DNA of 64,000 nt from Bdellovibrio bacteriovorus (GTDB lineage: Bacteria; Bdellovibrionota; Bdellovibrionia; Bdellovibrionales; Bdellovibrionaceae), in contig NZ_LUKF01000006.1 in the NCBI RefSeq assembly GCF_001592755.1, positions 19,254 to 83,253 of the forward strand, given 5' to 3'. The notes below the pieces were generated by a model, which did not search any database, was not told where the DNA came from, and saw nothing but the letters and a program-made list of their open reading frames with translations. Shown here in pieces: positions 16,682 through 25,741 of this stretch. The translations under genes were made by a program, and so were the position numbers. The stretch's first letter is position 1, and each line of letters opens with the position of its first letter.

Positions 16682-16703
16682 ACATCCCTCCTTCGAGGGA
16701 CGT
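16682..16703 (-). terminator. Hairpin downstream of the metalloprotease gene
   Basis: CCCTC and GAGGG with matching outer bases form a stem around CTTC, 40 bp past the metalloprotease stop on the minus strand. No T-run follows directly, so it is only a weak terminator candidate. Confidence 0.3.
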
Positions 16704-16741
16704 TTTAAGTGCTCGGGTGTTTAATATTTGAACAATGAAAA

Positions 16742-19405
16742 TTAGCGCAATTTATCGAAGGCCAAGAGCACGTTGATTTCCGCTGTCAGCCATAAGGAAC
16801 CCGCAGAATCCACCAGGCCTTGATTCAGAAGCTGCGCCGGTAGCTCCGCCGGCTTTTTAATAGAAGCCAAATCAAAGCTTGGATCTACTTCTTTTAAAAC
16901 GGCATTCACTTTGTTGTACTGCTCGCTACGGATTAGAGCCTTTTTCATTTCAACTTCAAAGCGCAAACCACGAGACGAAAGCAAGTTCATCCATTTCGTA
17001 CGTTCTTCCGCCGTCAGGTAGCTGCGCGCGACTTTCACTTCTTTAGTAAGCCCGTGTCCTAGTCTTAAAGTCGTCTCACCGTTTTCTACAGCCGTAAGAT
17101 CCAAGTAAAGTGCTGCCAGAATATCCGCATCTTGCGCTGTAATGATATTACGTGGAAGAACCTGACTGACAATCGTAAGAGCTCCTTTGGCGTCGGTTTC
17201 GCTTTCATCGACTTTAGGCAGAAGAGCGGAAAGGCCCGAAGCCAGTGTCTTTTTATTCACCAAAGAAAGCTGGTGGAAGAACGAAAGAATGCGATTTTGC
17301 TGCAAACTCGTCAGCGTGTACTCCCGTCCACCCAATGTTTTACCTTGAGCGAAGTAAGGACTGTTCGCAAGCTCGGTGATTTGTCTTTCAATAAAGTCTT
17401 TAGCAATGCTGCCGTCAGAGTTTCTCCAAAGATCATTCAGCATCGCCGCGTATCCACCGGCTTCGGCCAAAGAGCGTGTGCGCTCGCGACCTAAGGCATC
17501 GTCCATTCCCGCTTTGGAATAATGGATCTGACCTGACTTTACGTTTTCAATTGAAGCAAACTGAGGCGATGGGACAGAGTTGACTGTTTTATCTAAAAGA
17601 ACCTGATTAATAAACTTCAATGTATCAAGATTGACCTTCCCCCACTTCACGGTGTCTTGAAGAACCACGTCGATGTCGTTAACAACCGTCGGCTGATCTG
17701 CAGGGTACAAACGGCCAATGATGGATGCAAAAAGAACCTTAATGAAACGTTCTTTTTCATATTTCGTATCCAAGTATTTGCGAAGAAGCGGATTGTTTCC
17801 AGCATCGAAGCGCTCACAACCATAAATCTGCAAAGCTTGGCTTGAGGCTAAAGCGATATCATCATCCGTGCAGTAGCGAGAGATCTTTTCGTCTAAAGCT
17901 GTGTGGTCCGCCGAGTAAGCCCAATCCATCGCCATCTTATCATAGGAAAGAGGCGCATATTTGATTCTGGCTGCCATCAAGACGTCATCAATACCGCTGA
18001 CATAGTCCATGATACTTGTCGACGTTTCTAGGCCTTGGTGGTTGGGATCTTGAAGATAGTTTTTCGCCGCAGCTTCAATGTCTTTTGTAGACACCTTCGC
18101 AGAGAAAGATCCCGCAAAGTTATGACGAAGTCCCAAAGCATGTCCTAGTTCGTGAGCCACAGTGGCGCGCACGCTGTCTTGAGCTAGGCGAAGTCGTTGA
18201 GAATCGTTGGCCTCTTTCGCAATCGCATCTAAAGCCACTAGATTTTGAGTAAGATCACAAGACACCGCACCGGGGGCGACCGGAGTGTCATTATTAAGAT
18301 GAACTAGATCACCAGAACCGACTTTCGTGAATACGGATGGCATAAATACTTGAGCTCTTAAGACTTCACCCGTCAGAGGATCTGATTGGCCAATGGCGTA
18401 AGCGGCCCCTGAATCTTCCCAAGGAATCCAGCGCACCATGATGCTGCGATCTTCAGGACCGGCTTGAGGATCCACATTTGTTTTCACGCTGATCACATCA
18501 CGGCCAAAAACTTTATTCCAGTAAAGAGCGCCCTCTTTCACAGCATCCAGATATTGCGCCGGAACGGCATCAGAAATACGGATCACGATGGGACCTTTTT
18601 TAGGAGACAAATCCCACTTCGTGATTAGATTGATGATGTCTTTACTATGTTCTTTTTTACCCAGCTTCGTAACGAAGAATCCGACGCGACGACTTTTATC
18701 GTATTCTTTAGGACGGAAATCCGGAGTGAGATTGTAAGCGCGGATTTGCACGTTCATCGCGACTGTCTCTTCACGATTTTCTACGGTCGATGTATTGCGA
18801 TCAGGACCGGATTTAACAAGATCAGAGCGGATCTTGATGATTTGCTCTAGCTCGATGTTTTTTTCATCAAACTTAATACCGCGAACAAAAGAGTCTTCAA
18901 CAACCAAAGAAGGAAGAGAACTCTCCGTTAAGTCATCGCTATTGCCGCGAGGAATATCCGTGTCATAGGAACGCTGTTGAACAAAGGTTTTTAAGCCTTG
19001 CCCCCAATCAAAAGTAATGGAGTCAGTCTCTTCAGAAACGACTTCGAAAGTTTGAATCAGGTTCACCGTTTGAATTTCTTTGTAAATGCTATTGTAGTTC
19101 TGAGCTAACAAGGCAATGCGTCCGCCGGACTTATCGAATGTGACCACCTGAGGCTTCAAGTCGTACCATTGCGGTGTGGATCCTGATGTCTTCCCCGAAG
19201 AGATCAAAAGAAAGACTTTTCCTAAAGAGGATTTTTGAATCGTGATGCAGGATTTATTCGCACAGACATCCGTGGTATTGCTCGTAAACGACTCGAGCAT
19301 ATTGTTTGGAGCCTGCTTTTCGATGATAGTTTCTTTCGTACATGCTGACAGTAACAAAGAAGAAAGAGCAATGCTGAGAAGCCCGATGCGCTGATTCGAA
19401 TTCAT
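16742..19405 (-). CDS. Lipoprotein zinc metalloprotease (metzincin type)
   Basis: 887 aa from the ATG at 19405; GGGGG lies just upstream and the frame there opens with a lipoprotein signal (LLLSAC-T). A longer frame starting at 19465 would bury the signal peptide, so I reject it. The catalytic motif VAHELGHALGLRHNFAGS (near residue 416) is HExxHxxGxxH, the zinc site of metzincins, followed by a SIMDYVSG Met-turn. The layout (a large N-terminal beta domain, the protease domain, then a helical C-terminal third) fits the DUF5117/DUF4953 zinc-dependent metalloprotease group. Expected to be anchored at the cell surface or in the periplasm and to degrade protein, plausibly prey protein (inference). 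It has its own transcription unit. Confidence 0.88.
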   Translation of the reverse strand: MNSNQRIGLLSIALSSLLLSACTKETIIEKQAPNNMLESFTSNTTDVCANKSCITIQKSSLGKVFLLISSGKTSGSTPQWYDLKPQVVTFDKSGGRIALLAQNYNSIYKEIQTVNLIQTFEVVSEETDSITFDWGQGLKTFVQQRSYDTDIPRGNSDDLTESSLPSLVVEDSFVRGIKFDEKNIELEQIIKIRSDLVKSGPDRNTSTVENREETVAMNVQIRAYNLTPDFRPKEYDKSRRVGFFVTKLGKKEHSKDIINLITKWDLSPKKGPIVIRISDAVPAQYLDAVKEGALYWNKVFGRDVISVKTNVDPQAGPEDRSIMVRWIPWEDSGAAYAIGQSDPLTGEVLRAQVFMPSVFTKVGSGDLVHLNNDTPVAPGAVSCDLTQNLVALDAIAKEANDSQRLRLAQDSVRATVAHELGHALGLRHNFAGSFSAKVSTKDIEAAAKNYLQDPNHQGLETSTSIMDYVSGIDDVLMAARIKYAPLSYDKMAMDWAYSADHTALDEKISRYCTDDDIALASSQALQIYGCERFDAGNNPLLRKYLDTKYEKERFIKVLFASIIGRLYPADQPTVVNDIDVVLQDTVKWGKVNLDTLKFINQVLLDKTVNSVPSPQFASIENVKSGQIHYSKAGMDDALGRERTRSLAEAGGYAAMLNDLWRNSDGSIAKDFIERQITELANSPYFAQGKTLGGREYTLTSLQQNRILSFFHQLSLVNKKTLASGLSALLPKVDESETDAKGALTIVSQVLPRNIITAQDADILAALYLDLTAVENGETTLRLGHGLTKEVKVARSYLTAEERTKWMNLLSSRGLRFEVEMKKALIRSEQYNKVNAVLKEVDPSFDLASIKKPAELPAQLLNQGLVDSAGSLWLTAEINVLLAFDKLR

Positions 19406-19638
19406 GTAAGAACCCCCAAAAACCATATTCAAGAGACACTTATGCCAAAGAAACCCCCAGGGCAAAAGGTGTCTGAAAAAAAGTATGAAATGTTGATAAG
19501 GTAGACAGATCTTAAGCTCGTCAGAACGCTTATAGACCAGCTGAGGTCAACTCCCCGAGGGAGACCTGTATTTCTGCATGGGACCTTGAGGGCCTTCCCA
19601 CCCCTTTAGACAATAAGAGCGTAACTTAAGAGGTCCTT
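19406..19638. other. Intergenic region with weak dyads, no gene seen
   Basis: This gap separates the divergent metalloprotease and CPXCG genes and should contain both promoters. GGTC..GAGGGAGACC (about 19553-19567) and GGGACC..CTTCCC (about 19579-19600) give modest stem-loops. Nothing matches tmRNA, RNase P, 6S or SRP RNA as I know them. Confidence 0.4.
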
Positions 19639-19854
19639 ATGGAATGCAAAGTACAGTGCCCATATTGCCGGGAAAAGTTCTCTATTCAAGTCTTTCGCGA
19701 GGACGGCGAAGACCAGGAATTTATTTGGGATTGCGAGATTTGCTGCCGCCCTATTGATATTCATGCGCATTGGGACGAAGACCACCGTCGGTTTAGGCTG
19801 ATGGTAGGACAAGGCGGCGATTTCGATGAAATGCGAATTGACCCGATTTTTTGA
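19639..19854 (+). CDS. CPXCG-motif Cys-rich protein
   Basis: 71 aa, the typical size for the Cys_rich_CPXG family (small, probable zinc-binding proteins of unknown role). It has CPYC (residues 7-10; the family form is CPxCG, here followed by Arg) and a second pair CEICCRPIDI, then an acidic tail. The pairs could bind one zinc ion. The ATG has a GAGG-type ribosome site. It is the first gene of a tight trio with a GNAT acetyltransferase and an FAD oxidoreductase. Confidence 0.85.
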   Translation: MECKVQCPYCREKFSIQVFREDGEDQEFIWDCEICCRPIDIHAHWDEDHRRFRLMVGQGGDFDEMRIDPIF

Positions 19855-19872
19855 TTATGTATTTATGTGCTT

Positions 19873-20424
19873 ATGCACATTCGTCCTTTAGAACTTCGTG
19901 ATCTTCCGGCGGTTAAGACTTTCACCGATGCTAGCATCGGCCTGAATTACTTTACTTTGAAAGAACTTGAAGAGTGCTTTCAAAAATCTTTTTCAGGCGA
20001 AGTGATGTGCTCTTTTGTTTTAGCCAATTCTCAAGATGAAATTTTTGGTTTGCGCTTGGCTTATCCGCCGGGCTCTTGGAGTAAAGGCAAAGGAAAGAAA
20101 CTGCGCCCTGATCTTTGGAAAGTTCCACTAGAAAAAGTCGGCTATTTTCAAAGCTTGTTTTTATCAGACGCGGTTCAGGGACAAGGCTGGGGTCCCAAAC
20201 TTTCCGACTCCTCGATCGAGAGTTTTAAGCTTGTGGGAACGGAAGCTATTGTCACCCATGCGTGGAAGGAATCTCCGAACAATTCTTCGATTCGCTATTT
20301 GACTAAGTTTGGTTTTGAAAGTGTTGCGACCCATCCTGAATATTGGATTGATGTGGACTATGAATGTGTTCGCGACGGAAAACCCTGCCGATGCACGGCA
20401 GAGGAAATGATAAAATATCTGTAG
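19873..20424 (+). CDS. GNAT-family N-acetyltransferase
   Basis: 183 aa from the ATG at 19873 (a GTG two codons upstream is possible). HIRPLELRDLPAVKTFTDASIG is a typical GNAT opening; the acetyl-CoA loop is LSDAVQGQGWGPKLSDSSIE (the Q-x-x-G-x-G/A pattern), followed by the last helix NSSIRYLTKFGFE. Substrate unknown. The extreme C-terminus carries a CxxxGxPCRC cluster (CVRDGKPCRC), unusual for a GNAT and matching the Cys-rich character of the upstream CPXCG protein; a shared metal or partner is possible. The preceding gene ends 18 bp away and the next starts 6 bp later. Confidence 0.83.
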   Translation: MHIRPLELRDLPAVKTFTDASIGLNYFTLKELEECFQKSFSGEVMCSFVLANSQDEIFGLRLAYPPGSWSKGKGKKLRPDLWKVPLEKVGYFQSLFLSDAVQGQGWGPKLSDSSIESFKLVGTEAIVTHAWKESPNNSSIRYLTKFGFESVATHPEYWIDVDYECVRDGKPCRCTAEEMIKYL

Positions 20425-20430
20425 GTCTCT

Positions 20431-21603
20431 ATGAGTATTTCTTATTGGCTCGATTCTGCAACTTCCTCATCCACATCCGCAAAAACCTATGACTTCCTCA
20501 TAGTCGGCGCAGGCATTGCGGGGCTTTCAACGGCCTACTGGTTGCAAAAAGAAAATCCCACCGCTCGCATTGGGATCATTGAAAAACACCGCTTGGGATT
20601 TGGCGCTTCAGGAAGAAACGCAGGCTTTGTGACTTGCGGATCCACCGAGCACTTTATCAAACTCAATGAACAATTTGGTTTACAAAAAGCCACAGAGATT
20701 TGGAAGTTTTCCGAAGACAATCGCAAACTTCTTTTAGAGCACATTATTGAAGACAAAGCCGATGAACTGGATTTCCGTCACACGGGCTCTTGCACGGTCG
20801 CTCCAAGTTCAGAACATTGGCTGAAATACAGAATGACGGCAAAACTGATGCAGTCCGCTGGCATTGATGTTCATGAAATCGGACCTACTGACTTAGAAAA
20901 AGATTTCGGAGTCACCGGTTTTGAAGGCGGCATTCAATACACGGGTGACGGTTACATTCATCCGGTAAAACTTCTGCAGCGTCTTCGCGGTAAAATCAAA
21001 GCCGATATTCACGAAGGCACGGAAGTGTTTTCGGTAAAAGACAAAGGCACAACCCAAGTCTTACGCACGGATCACGGAGATTTTGAAGCGCCTCAAGTGA
21101 TCTTCACCTTGAACGCTTATTTGCCATTAGTTTTAAAGAATTTTGAATCTTTGATTAAGCCTGGTCGCGGGCAAATCCTTGTTACAGAACCCTTACCGGC
21201 GTTTGTGCGAGGGCCTTGTTATCTGACGAAGCATCTTTGCTACTTCCGTCAACTGCCAACGGGACACTTGCTGATTGGTGGCTTCCGAAATTTAGCGATT
21301 GATGTCGAGAATACTTATTCTGATGAAACCACTTCTTTAATCCAAACCGCCCTTTTTGATTTCGTAAAGAGCCACTTTAAGTACGGAAAAGAAGCAAAGA
21401 TCGCCTACCAGTGGTCCGGCATCATGGGCTTTTCCCCAGACGGACAAATGATTCTGGGAGCCCTTCCTGAAAACAAAAACATCCACATCATGGCCGGCTG
21501 CTCAGGTCACGGCATGGGCCTAAGCTTCAACGCCGCCAAAACCCTTGTCGCAGGCATGCACGGAACCGAGATCCCAAAACACCTCTCCATCTCCCGCTTC
21601 TAG
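20431..21603 (+). CDS. FAD-dependent amino-acid oxidase family protein (DAO fold)
   Basis: 390 aa, about the size of glycine/D-amino-acid oxidases and gamma-glutamylputrescine oxidases. The FAD site is DFLIVGAGIAGLSTAYWLQKE near residue 24 with IIEKH as the ribose-binding end; GFGASGRNAGFVTCGS is the typical second FAD contact of the DAO family. The C-terminus GFSPDGQMILGALP and GCSGHGMGLSFNAAKTL closes the FAD site. Likely oxidises an amine or amino acid in the cytosol; substrate cannot be read from the sequence. A GTAGGTCT ribosome site overlaps the end of the GNAT gene. Last gene of the trio; strong termination structures follow. Confidence 0.88.
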   Translation: MSISYWLDSATSSSTSAKTYDFLIVGAGIAGLSTAYWLQKENPTARIGIIEKHRLGFGASGRNAGFVTCGSTEHFIKLNEQFGLQKATEIWKFSEDNRKLLLEHIIEDKADELDFRHTGSCTVAPSSEHWLKYRMTAKLMQSAGIDVHEIGPTDLEKDFGVTGFEGGIQYTGDGYIHPVKLLQRLRGKIKADIHEGTEVFSVKDKGTTQVLRTDHGDFEAPQVIFTLNAYLPLVLKNFESLIKPGRGQILVTEPLPAFVRGPCYLTKHLCYFRQLPTGHLLIGGFRNLAIDVENTYSDETTSLIQTALFDFVKSHFKYGKEAKIAYQWSGIMGFSPDGQMILGALPENKNIHIMAGCSGHGMGLSFNAAKTLVAGMHGTEIPKHLSISRF

Positions 21604-21605
21604 AG

Positions 21606-21673
21606 GTGCCTGCTTCTTTTTTGCACTTCGCTGCAGCAAATGCTGCGCTGAAGTGCAAAAAAGAAGCAGGCAC
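21606..21673. repeat. Perfect 24-bp inverted repeat (IR-C)
   Basis: Arms 21606-21629 and 21650-21673 are exact reverse complements (GTGCCTGCTTC... with a T6/A6 tract), with GCAGCA/TGCTGC adding six pairs inside. It begins on the last bases of the oxidase gene and is followed 8 bp later by a conventional terminator, so the convergent genes are separated by two stem-loops in tandem. Confidence 0.92.
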
Positions 21674-21681
21674 TCCAAAAA

Positions 21682-21717
21682 AAAGCCCAGCGTTTTTTAG
21701 CTGGGCTTTCTTTTTTT
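21682..21717. terminator. Bidirectional terminator between the FAD oxidase and fadB genes
   Basis: AAAGCCCAGC (21682-21691) and GCTGGGCTTT (21700-21709) pair perfectly around 8 nt, with T-runs on both strands. Confidence 0.92.
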
Positions 21718-21755
21718 ACGCGGGCCAGTTGGAAATACTCCCCTGGCACCTTTTC

Positions 21756-23909
21756 TTAGTTGTAGAACTTGCGGTTTGATTTTGCCATGTTCGTTAGAGG
21801 AACAGATGGTTTCAAACGGCCGGCTTTACGAGTGGAAGCGTACATCGCTAATTGATCAGCGACGTATTGAGTTCCTACGGTGTCTGTGTACTTCAGAAGA
21901 CCGCCGCGGAATGGTGGGAAGCCTGTTCCCATGATCATCGCAAGGTCAACTTCGTGCGGAGTTTCAACGATGCGGTCTTCAACCAAAGCCAAAGAACACT
22001 CGTTCACCATCGCAAACACGCCGCGCTCGATGCACTCTTTAGAGTCGTAGGGATTTGTGGGTTGACCCAATCCCAAAGCCGCATAGATGCTTTGATCGAC
22101 GTCACCACGTTTTCCATCTTCAGAGTAGTGATAGAAGCCTTTGCCATTCTTACGGCCCAAGCGGCCGGATTTTTCAAGAGCTTCCATGCAAGGAGCCATC
22201 TCGATGCGCTCACCAAAAGCTTTTTTGAAAATCTTAAGAACCTTGATACAAACATCAAGACCGACTTCATCCATCAACTCAAATGGTCCCATCGGCATAC
22301 CGAATTCTTTAACGTAAGCCTTGTCGACCACTTCAATGCTCATACCTTCTTGCATTAAGAAAGCCGCTTCAGCCATGTACGGAAGAAGAAGACGATTCAC
22401 TAAGAAACCAGGACCGTCTTTAACCACGACAGGCATTTTTCCCATCTTCTTAGTCAATTCAAAGATTGTCGCAATAGTTTCATCTGAAGTTTTTTCACCA
22501 CGAATCACTTCAACCAAAGGCATTTTGTTCACCGGATTAAAGAAGTGCATACCTGCAAAGTACTCTGGACGAGGATGGCCTTTAGACATCTCTGTCACTG
22601 ACAACGAACTTGTATTCGTCGCGATGATAGCGTCAGGGCGCATATGGCCGGCGCACTCACCGATCACTTTTTGTTTAATGCCCATGTCTTCAACAATGGC
22701 TTCTACAACGACATCAAGATTTTTAAATCCCGAGTAATCTGTCGTCACAGACACCATGTCCATTTTTTGTTGGTACTGATATTTATCGATAGATTTACGT
22801 TTAAGAAGCTTCATCCAAAGATCGGAAGCATGCTTAAGACCTTTACCCAAAGCATCGGTATTTAAGTCCTTCATACGAACCTGAACACCTTTATCCGCAG
22901 CGACGTAAGCGATACCACCACCCATTGTGCCGGCACCAAGAATACCCATGCCTTTCACTTCGCGTGGTTTGACATCAACGCCCGGAACGCCGTTTTGTTT
23001 TTTAACCATTTCGGTCAAATAGAAAACGTGGATCAAGTTTTTAGAAATATCCGTGATGCCCAACTCACAGAAGCCTTCACGCTCAATGCGCATACCTGCT
23101 TCACGATCGCTCATGCCGTAAGTTTTTTGAATCACTTCCAAAGCTTTCAAAGGAGCGGGATAGTGACCTTTCGTCGCCTTTAAAACACCCTCACGAGCTT
23201 TTTTGAAAACGATACCGCGACCCAAAGCTCCCTCAAGAACTTTATTCACGGCCCCTTGAGGTTGGAATTTCTTACGACGCTTTTTCGCACCGCTAGAGAT
23301 AATCTCTTTCGCCCATTTAACAGCTTGTTCATCCAAAAGATTGGGATGCACGACTTTATCAACAAGACCTGACTTCAAAGCCTTTTTCGAGTTCACAGAT
23401 TTACCAGCCAAGATAATATCCAAAGCCGCCTGCAAACCAATCACGCGAGGCATACGTTGCGTACCACCGAAGCCCGGCAAGATACCCAACTGAATTTCTG
23501 GAAGACCAATTTTCGTAGAGGAATCATCAGAAGCGATACGATAATCACAAGAAAGAATGAACTCACAACCTCCACCCATACAAGCACCATGGATAGCCGC
23601 CATCGTCGGCATCGGCAGATCTTCCACCATATTCATGATGTCCTGACCACCCTTCACCGCCGCCTCAAACTGATCTTTCGTCGTCATGCTTTTGATTTCT
23701 TCAATATCAGCACCCGCAATAAAAATCTTAGGCTTCGCCGACTTAAAGATCACCGCTTTGTAAGAAGACTTCTTAAGCTCTTCAAGAACTTCCTTAAGTC
23801 TCATCATAACCGGAGTAGAAAACTTATTAACCTTCTCCCCAACCAAATCAAAAACAACAACCGCAATCTCACCCTGAGGAACGATCTTAATACTCTCTTG
23901 AACAGACAT
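21756..23909 (-). CDS. fadJ: Fatty-acid oxidation multifunctional enzyme (enoyl-CoA hydratase / 3-hydroxyacyl-CoA dehydrogenase)
   Basis: 717 aa, the size of FadB/FadJ. The N-terminal crotonase domain has AGADIEEI, HGACMGGGCEFILSCD (catalytic Glu) and GLPEIQLGILPGFGGTQR (second Glu). From about residue 325 a Rossmann domain MGILGAGTMGGGIAYVAADKG, then GMHFFNPVNKMPLVEVI (catalytic His) and two C-terminal dimer-type domains follow. It carries out the hydration and first NAD-linked oxidation of beta-oxidation. Overall it looks closer to FadJ than to FadB, so the symbol is tentative. It is transcribed after the thiolase gene; a long inverted repeat (24047-24176) sits in the 280-bp gap. Confidence 0.92.
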   Translation of the reverse strand: MSVQESIKIVPQGEIAVVVFDLVGEKVNKFSTPVMMRLKEVLEELKKSSYKAVIFKSAKPKIFIAGADIEEIKSMTTKDQFEAAVKGGQDIMNMVEDLPMPTMAAIHGACMGGGCEFILSCDYRIASDDSSTKIGLPEIQLGILPGFGGTQRMPRVIGLQAALDIILAGKSVNSKKALKSGLVDKVVHPNLLDEQAVKWAKEIISSGAKKRRKKFQPQGAVNKVLEGALGRGIVFKKAREGVLKATKGHYPAPLKALEVIQKTYGMSDREAGMRIEREGFCELGITDISKNLIHVFYLTEMVKKQNGVPGVDVKPREVKGMGILGAGTMGGGIAYVAADKGVQVRMKDLNTDALGKGLKHASDLWMKLLKRKSIDKYQYQQKMDMVSVTTDYSGFKNLDVVVEAIVEDMGIKQKVIGECAGHMRPDAIIATNTSSLSVTEMSKGHPRPEYFAGMHFFNPVNKMPLVEVIRGEKTSDETIATIFELTKKMGKMPVVVKDGPGFLVNRLLLPYMAEAAFLMQEGMSIEVVDKAYVKEFGMPMGPFELMDEVGLDVCIKVLKIFKKAFGERIEMAPCMEALEKSGRLGRKNGKGFYHYSEDGKRGDVDQSIYAALGLGQPTNPYDSKECIERGVFAMVNECSLALVEDRIVETPHEVDLAMIMGTGFPPFRGGLLKYTDTVGTQYVADQLAMYASTRKAGRLKPSVPLTNMAKSNRKFYN

Positions 23910-24046
23910 TCTGAAAACTCCTAAGTTGCAAAAACAAAAAAAAGAAAATTAAAAAATCAAACCTAAAACGCCCCAAAAACCCAAACCGCCGAAGGCCAAA
24001 AAAAACAAAAACCAATACCGTCCTTGAAACGAAGAACGAACACGTT

Positions 24047-24176
24047 CTTTGCCGCGAACTCTGTGCTGGCCTCTGTACTCAGTGGCGAGTTCCGCAGCAG
24101 TAGCCCCAAAGGGGCACGTCCGCGAGGACTGTCCGAGCCAATGAGAACAGAGGCCAGCACAGAGCTCGCGGCAAAG
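24047..24176. repeat. Long inverted repeat with multi-hairpin loop (IR-B)
   Basis: Arms of 30 nt at 24047-24076 and 24147-24176 are reverse complements with one mismatch. The 70-nt interior holds small perfect hairpins: GCCCC-AAA-GGGGC (24103-24115) and GTCC-GCGA-GGAC (24118-24129). It lies between the thiolase and fadJ genes on what should be one transcript. Same architecture as 6002-6156, with unrelated arm sequence. Confidence 0.92.
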
Positions 24177-24189
24177 CACCGAGATCGAC

Positions 24190-25533
24190 CTACCCTTCGT
24201 TCTCAAGAACCATTGATCCGCCTTGGCCTCCGCCAATACAAAGTGTCGCCAAACCGAATTGAACATTTCTGCGCTTCATCTCTTTAGCCAAAGTAAGAAC
24301 GATACGAGTTCCTGTTGCCCCCACAGGGTGACCGAAAGCGATCGCTCCGCCGTTCACATTCAAGATGTCATCACGGATTTCGCCCACTTTGGAAGTTAAG
24401 CCTAATTTTTCTTGAGCAAATTTGTCAGAATCCATAGCTTTTTGGCAGGCCATGACTTGGGCTGCGAATGCTTCGTTCAACTCGACAAGTCCCATGTCTT
24501 TCATTGAAAGACCCGCACGCTTTAATGCCAACGGCGAAGAGTACGCAGGACCTAATCCCATGCGCTCGGGCTCTAGCCCCGCAAAACCATAAGAACGGAT
24601 TGTTGCAAGTGGCTTGTAACCTAAAGAGTCCGCTTTTTCACGCGACATCATCAGCACCATCGCTGCACCATCTGTGATCGGGCAAGAGTTCCCTGCAGTG
24701 ATAGAACCTGTGGCTTTATCGAAGAATGGTTTCAACTTCGCCAAAGCTTCCATCGTTTGTGATTCACGAGGACCGATGTCGTCAGAAACGACTTCTTTGT
24801 ATTCAGGAGACAGATACACCGGAGTGATCTCTTCCTTCATACGTCCTTCTTTCATCGCTTGCGCCGCCCTTAAGTGTGAGCGCAAAGCAAACTGATCTTG
24901 CATATCGCGAGACAAGCCCCACTCTTTTGCTAAGATCTCTGCCGTTTGTCCCATGTTGATGCCGACGAAAGGATCTGTCAGACCTAGCATCACAGAGATT
25001 TGCGGGAAGTGCTCGTCACGCATATTTCCTTGCAACAAAGCTTTGATCTGATTCATGTCTGCTTTGAAAAGCTTCCACAACAAAGGCAAAGCCTGCTTCG
25101 GACCTTTCGCAGCGAAAAGACCGTCATAGATGTCTTGGAATTTTTTTGGAAGAAGCGTCGGCATTTGCGACATGCTTTCTGTACCACCCGCAAGAACGAC
25201 ATCCATTGTTCCTGATTTGATTTTTTCGTAACCGTTAGAAATAGATTCCAAAGCGGAAGCACAGTTTCTATGCACAGTGTACGCTGATGTTTTCAAAGGA
25301 ATGCCTGAGTTCAAAGCAACAACGCGAGAAATATTAACGGCATCAGGAGGATTTCCGGTGTTGCCGATAATCACTTCGTCAACACTGTTCACATCAAGAT
25401 TTGTTTTTGCGATGAGTTGTTTTAAGGCAGTTTTTCCAAGTTCTGCCGGATGAACTTTTTTAAGTTTTGTCCCTGCTTTTGCGAATGGTGTACGAACCCC
25501 TTCAACAAGAACCACATCACGTGGTGATTTCAT
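24190..25533 (-). CDS. fadI: Acetyl-CoA C-acyltransferase (thiolase, FadI/FadA type)
   Basis: 447 aa thiolase; the length fits FadI more than the ~390-residue FadA. It cleaves 3-ketoacyl-CoA to acetyl-CoA and a shortened acyl-CoA. Catalytic Cys91 sits in VHRNCASALESI, the His in GGAIAFGHPVGATGTRI, and the second Cys in ATLCIGGGQGGSM; VELNEAFAAQ is also present. An AAGGAG ribosome site precedes the ATG. It is first in the thiolase-fadJ unit; FadD (51.6 kb) would supply its acyl-CoA. Confidence 0.94.
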   Translation of the reverse strand: MKSPRDVVLVEGVRTPFAKAGTKLKKVHPAELGKTALKQLIAKTNLDVNSVDEVIIGNTGNPPDAVNISRVVALNSGIPLKTSAYTVHRNCASALESISNGYEKIKSGTMDVVLAGGTESMSQMPTLLPKKFQDIYDGLFAAKGPKQALPLLWKLFKADMNQIKALLQGNMRDEHFPQISVMLGLTDPFVGINMGQTAEILAKEWGLSRDMQDQFALRSHLRAAQAMKEGRMKEEITPVYLSPEYKEVVSDDIGPRESQTMEALAKLKPFFDKATGSITAGNSCPITDGAAMVLMMSREKADSLGYKPLATIRSYGFAGLEPERMGLGPAYSSPLALKRAGLSMKDMGLVELNEAFAAQVMACQKAMDSDKFAQEKLGLTSKVGEIRDDILNVNGGAIAFGHPVGATGTRIVLTLAKEMKRRNVQFGLATLCIGGGQGGSMVLENEG

Positions 25534-25741
25534 GCAATTCTCCTTAATTGATATAAGCCATTAAAATCATATGTCTTTTCGGTTGTTCCACCAAATATAA
25601 ATAGCAAGAAAATGAGGCAGATCTGGACCTGACGCACTGCACTCTTTGGTGGCAAGAACCCGAAAGCCTTATCCAGCTTGAAGAAGAGCTAAGAAAATAG
25701 AAGCCGAACTCTAGAAGTGAGGAAGGGTCAACTAGACCCTA

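Noticed and set aside
19550..19605. Possible small structured RNA between the metalloprotease and CPXCG genes
   Set aside because: Stems are short and imperfect, and nothing matches a known RNA family; kept only as intergenic note.
23457..23924. 155-codon plus-strand frame opposite fadJ
   Set aside because: Arg/His/Asn-rich translation typical of the antisense of a crotonase gene; no support.
24024..24287. Plus-strand open frame through IR-B
   Set aside because: Runs through both arms of the inverted repeat and into the antisense of the thiolase gene; no ribosome site.
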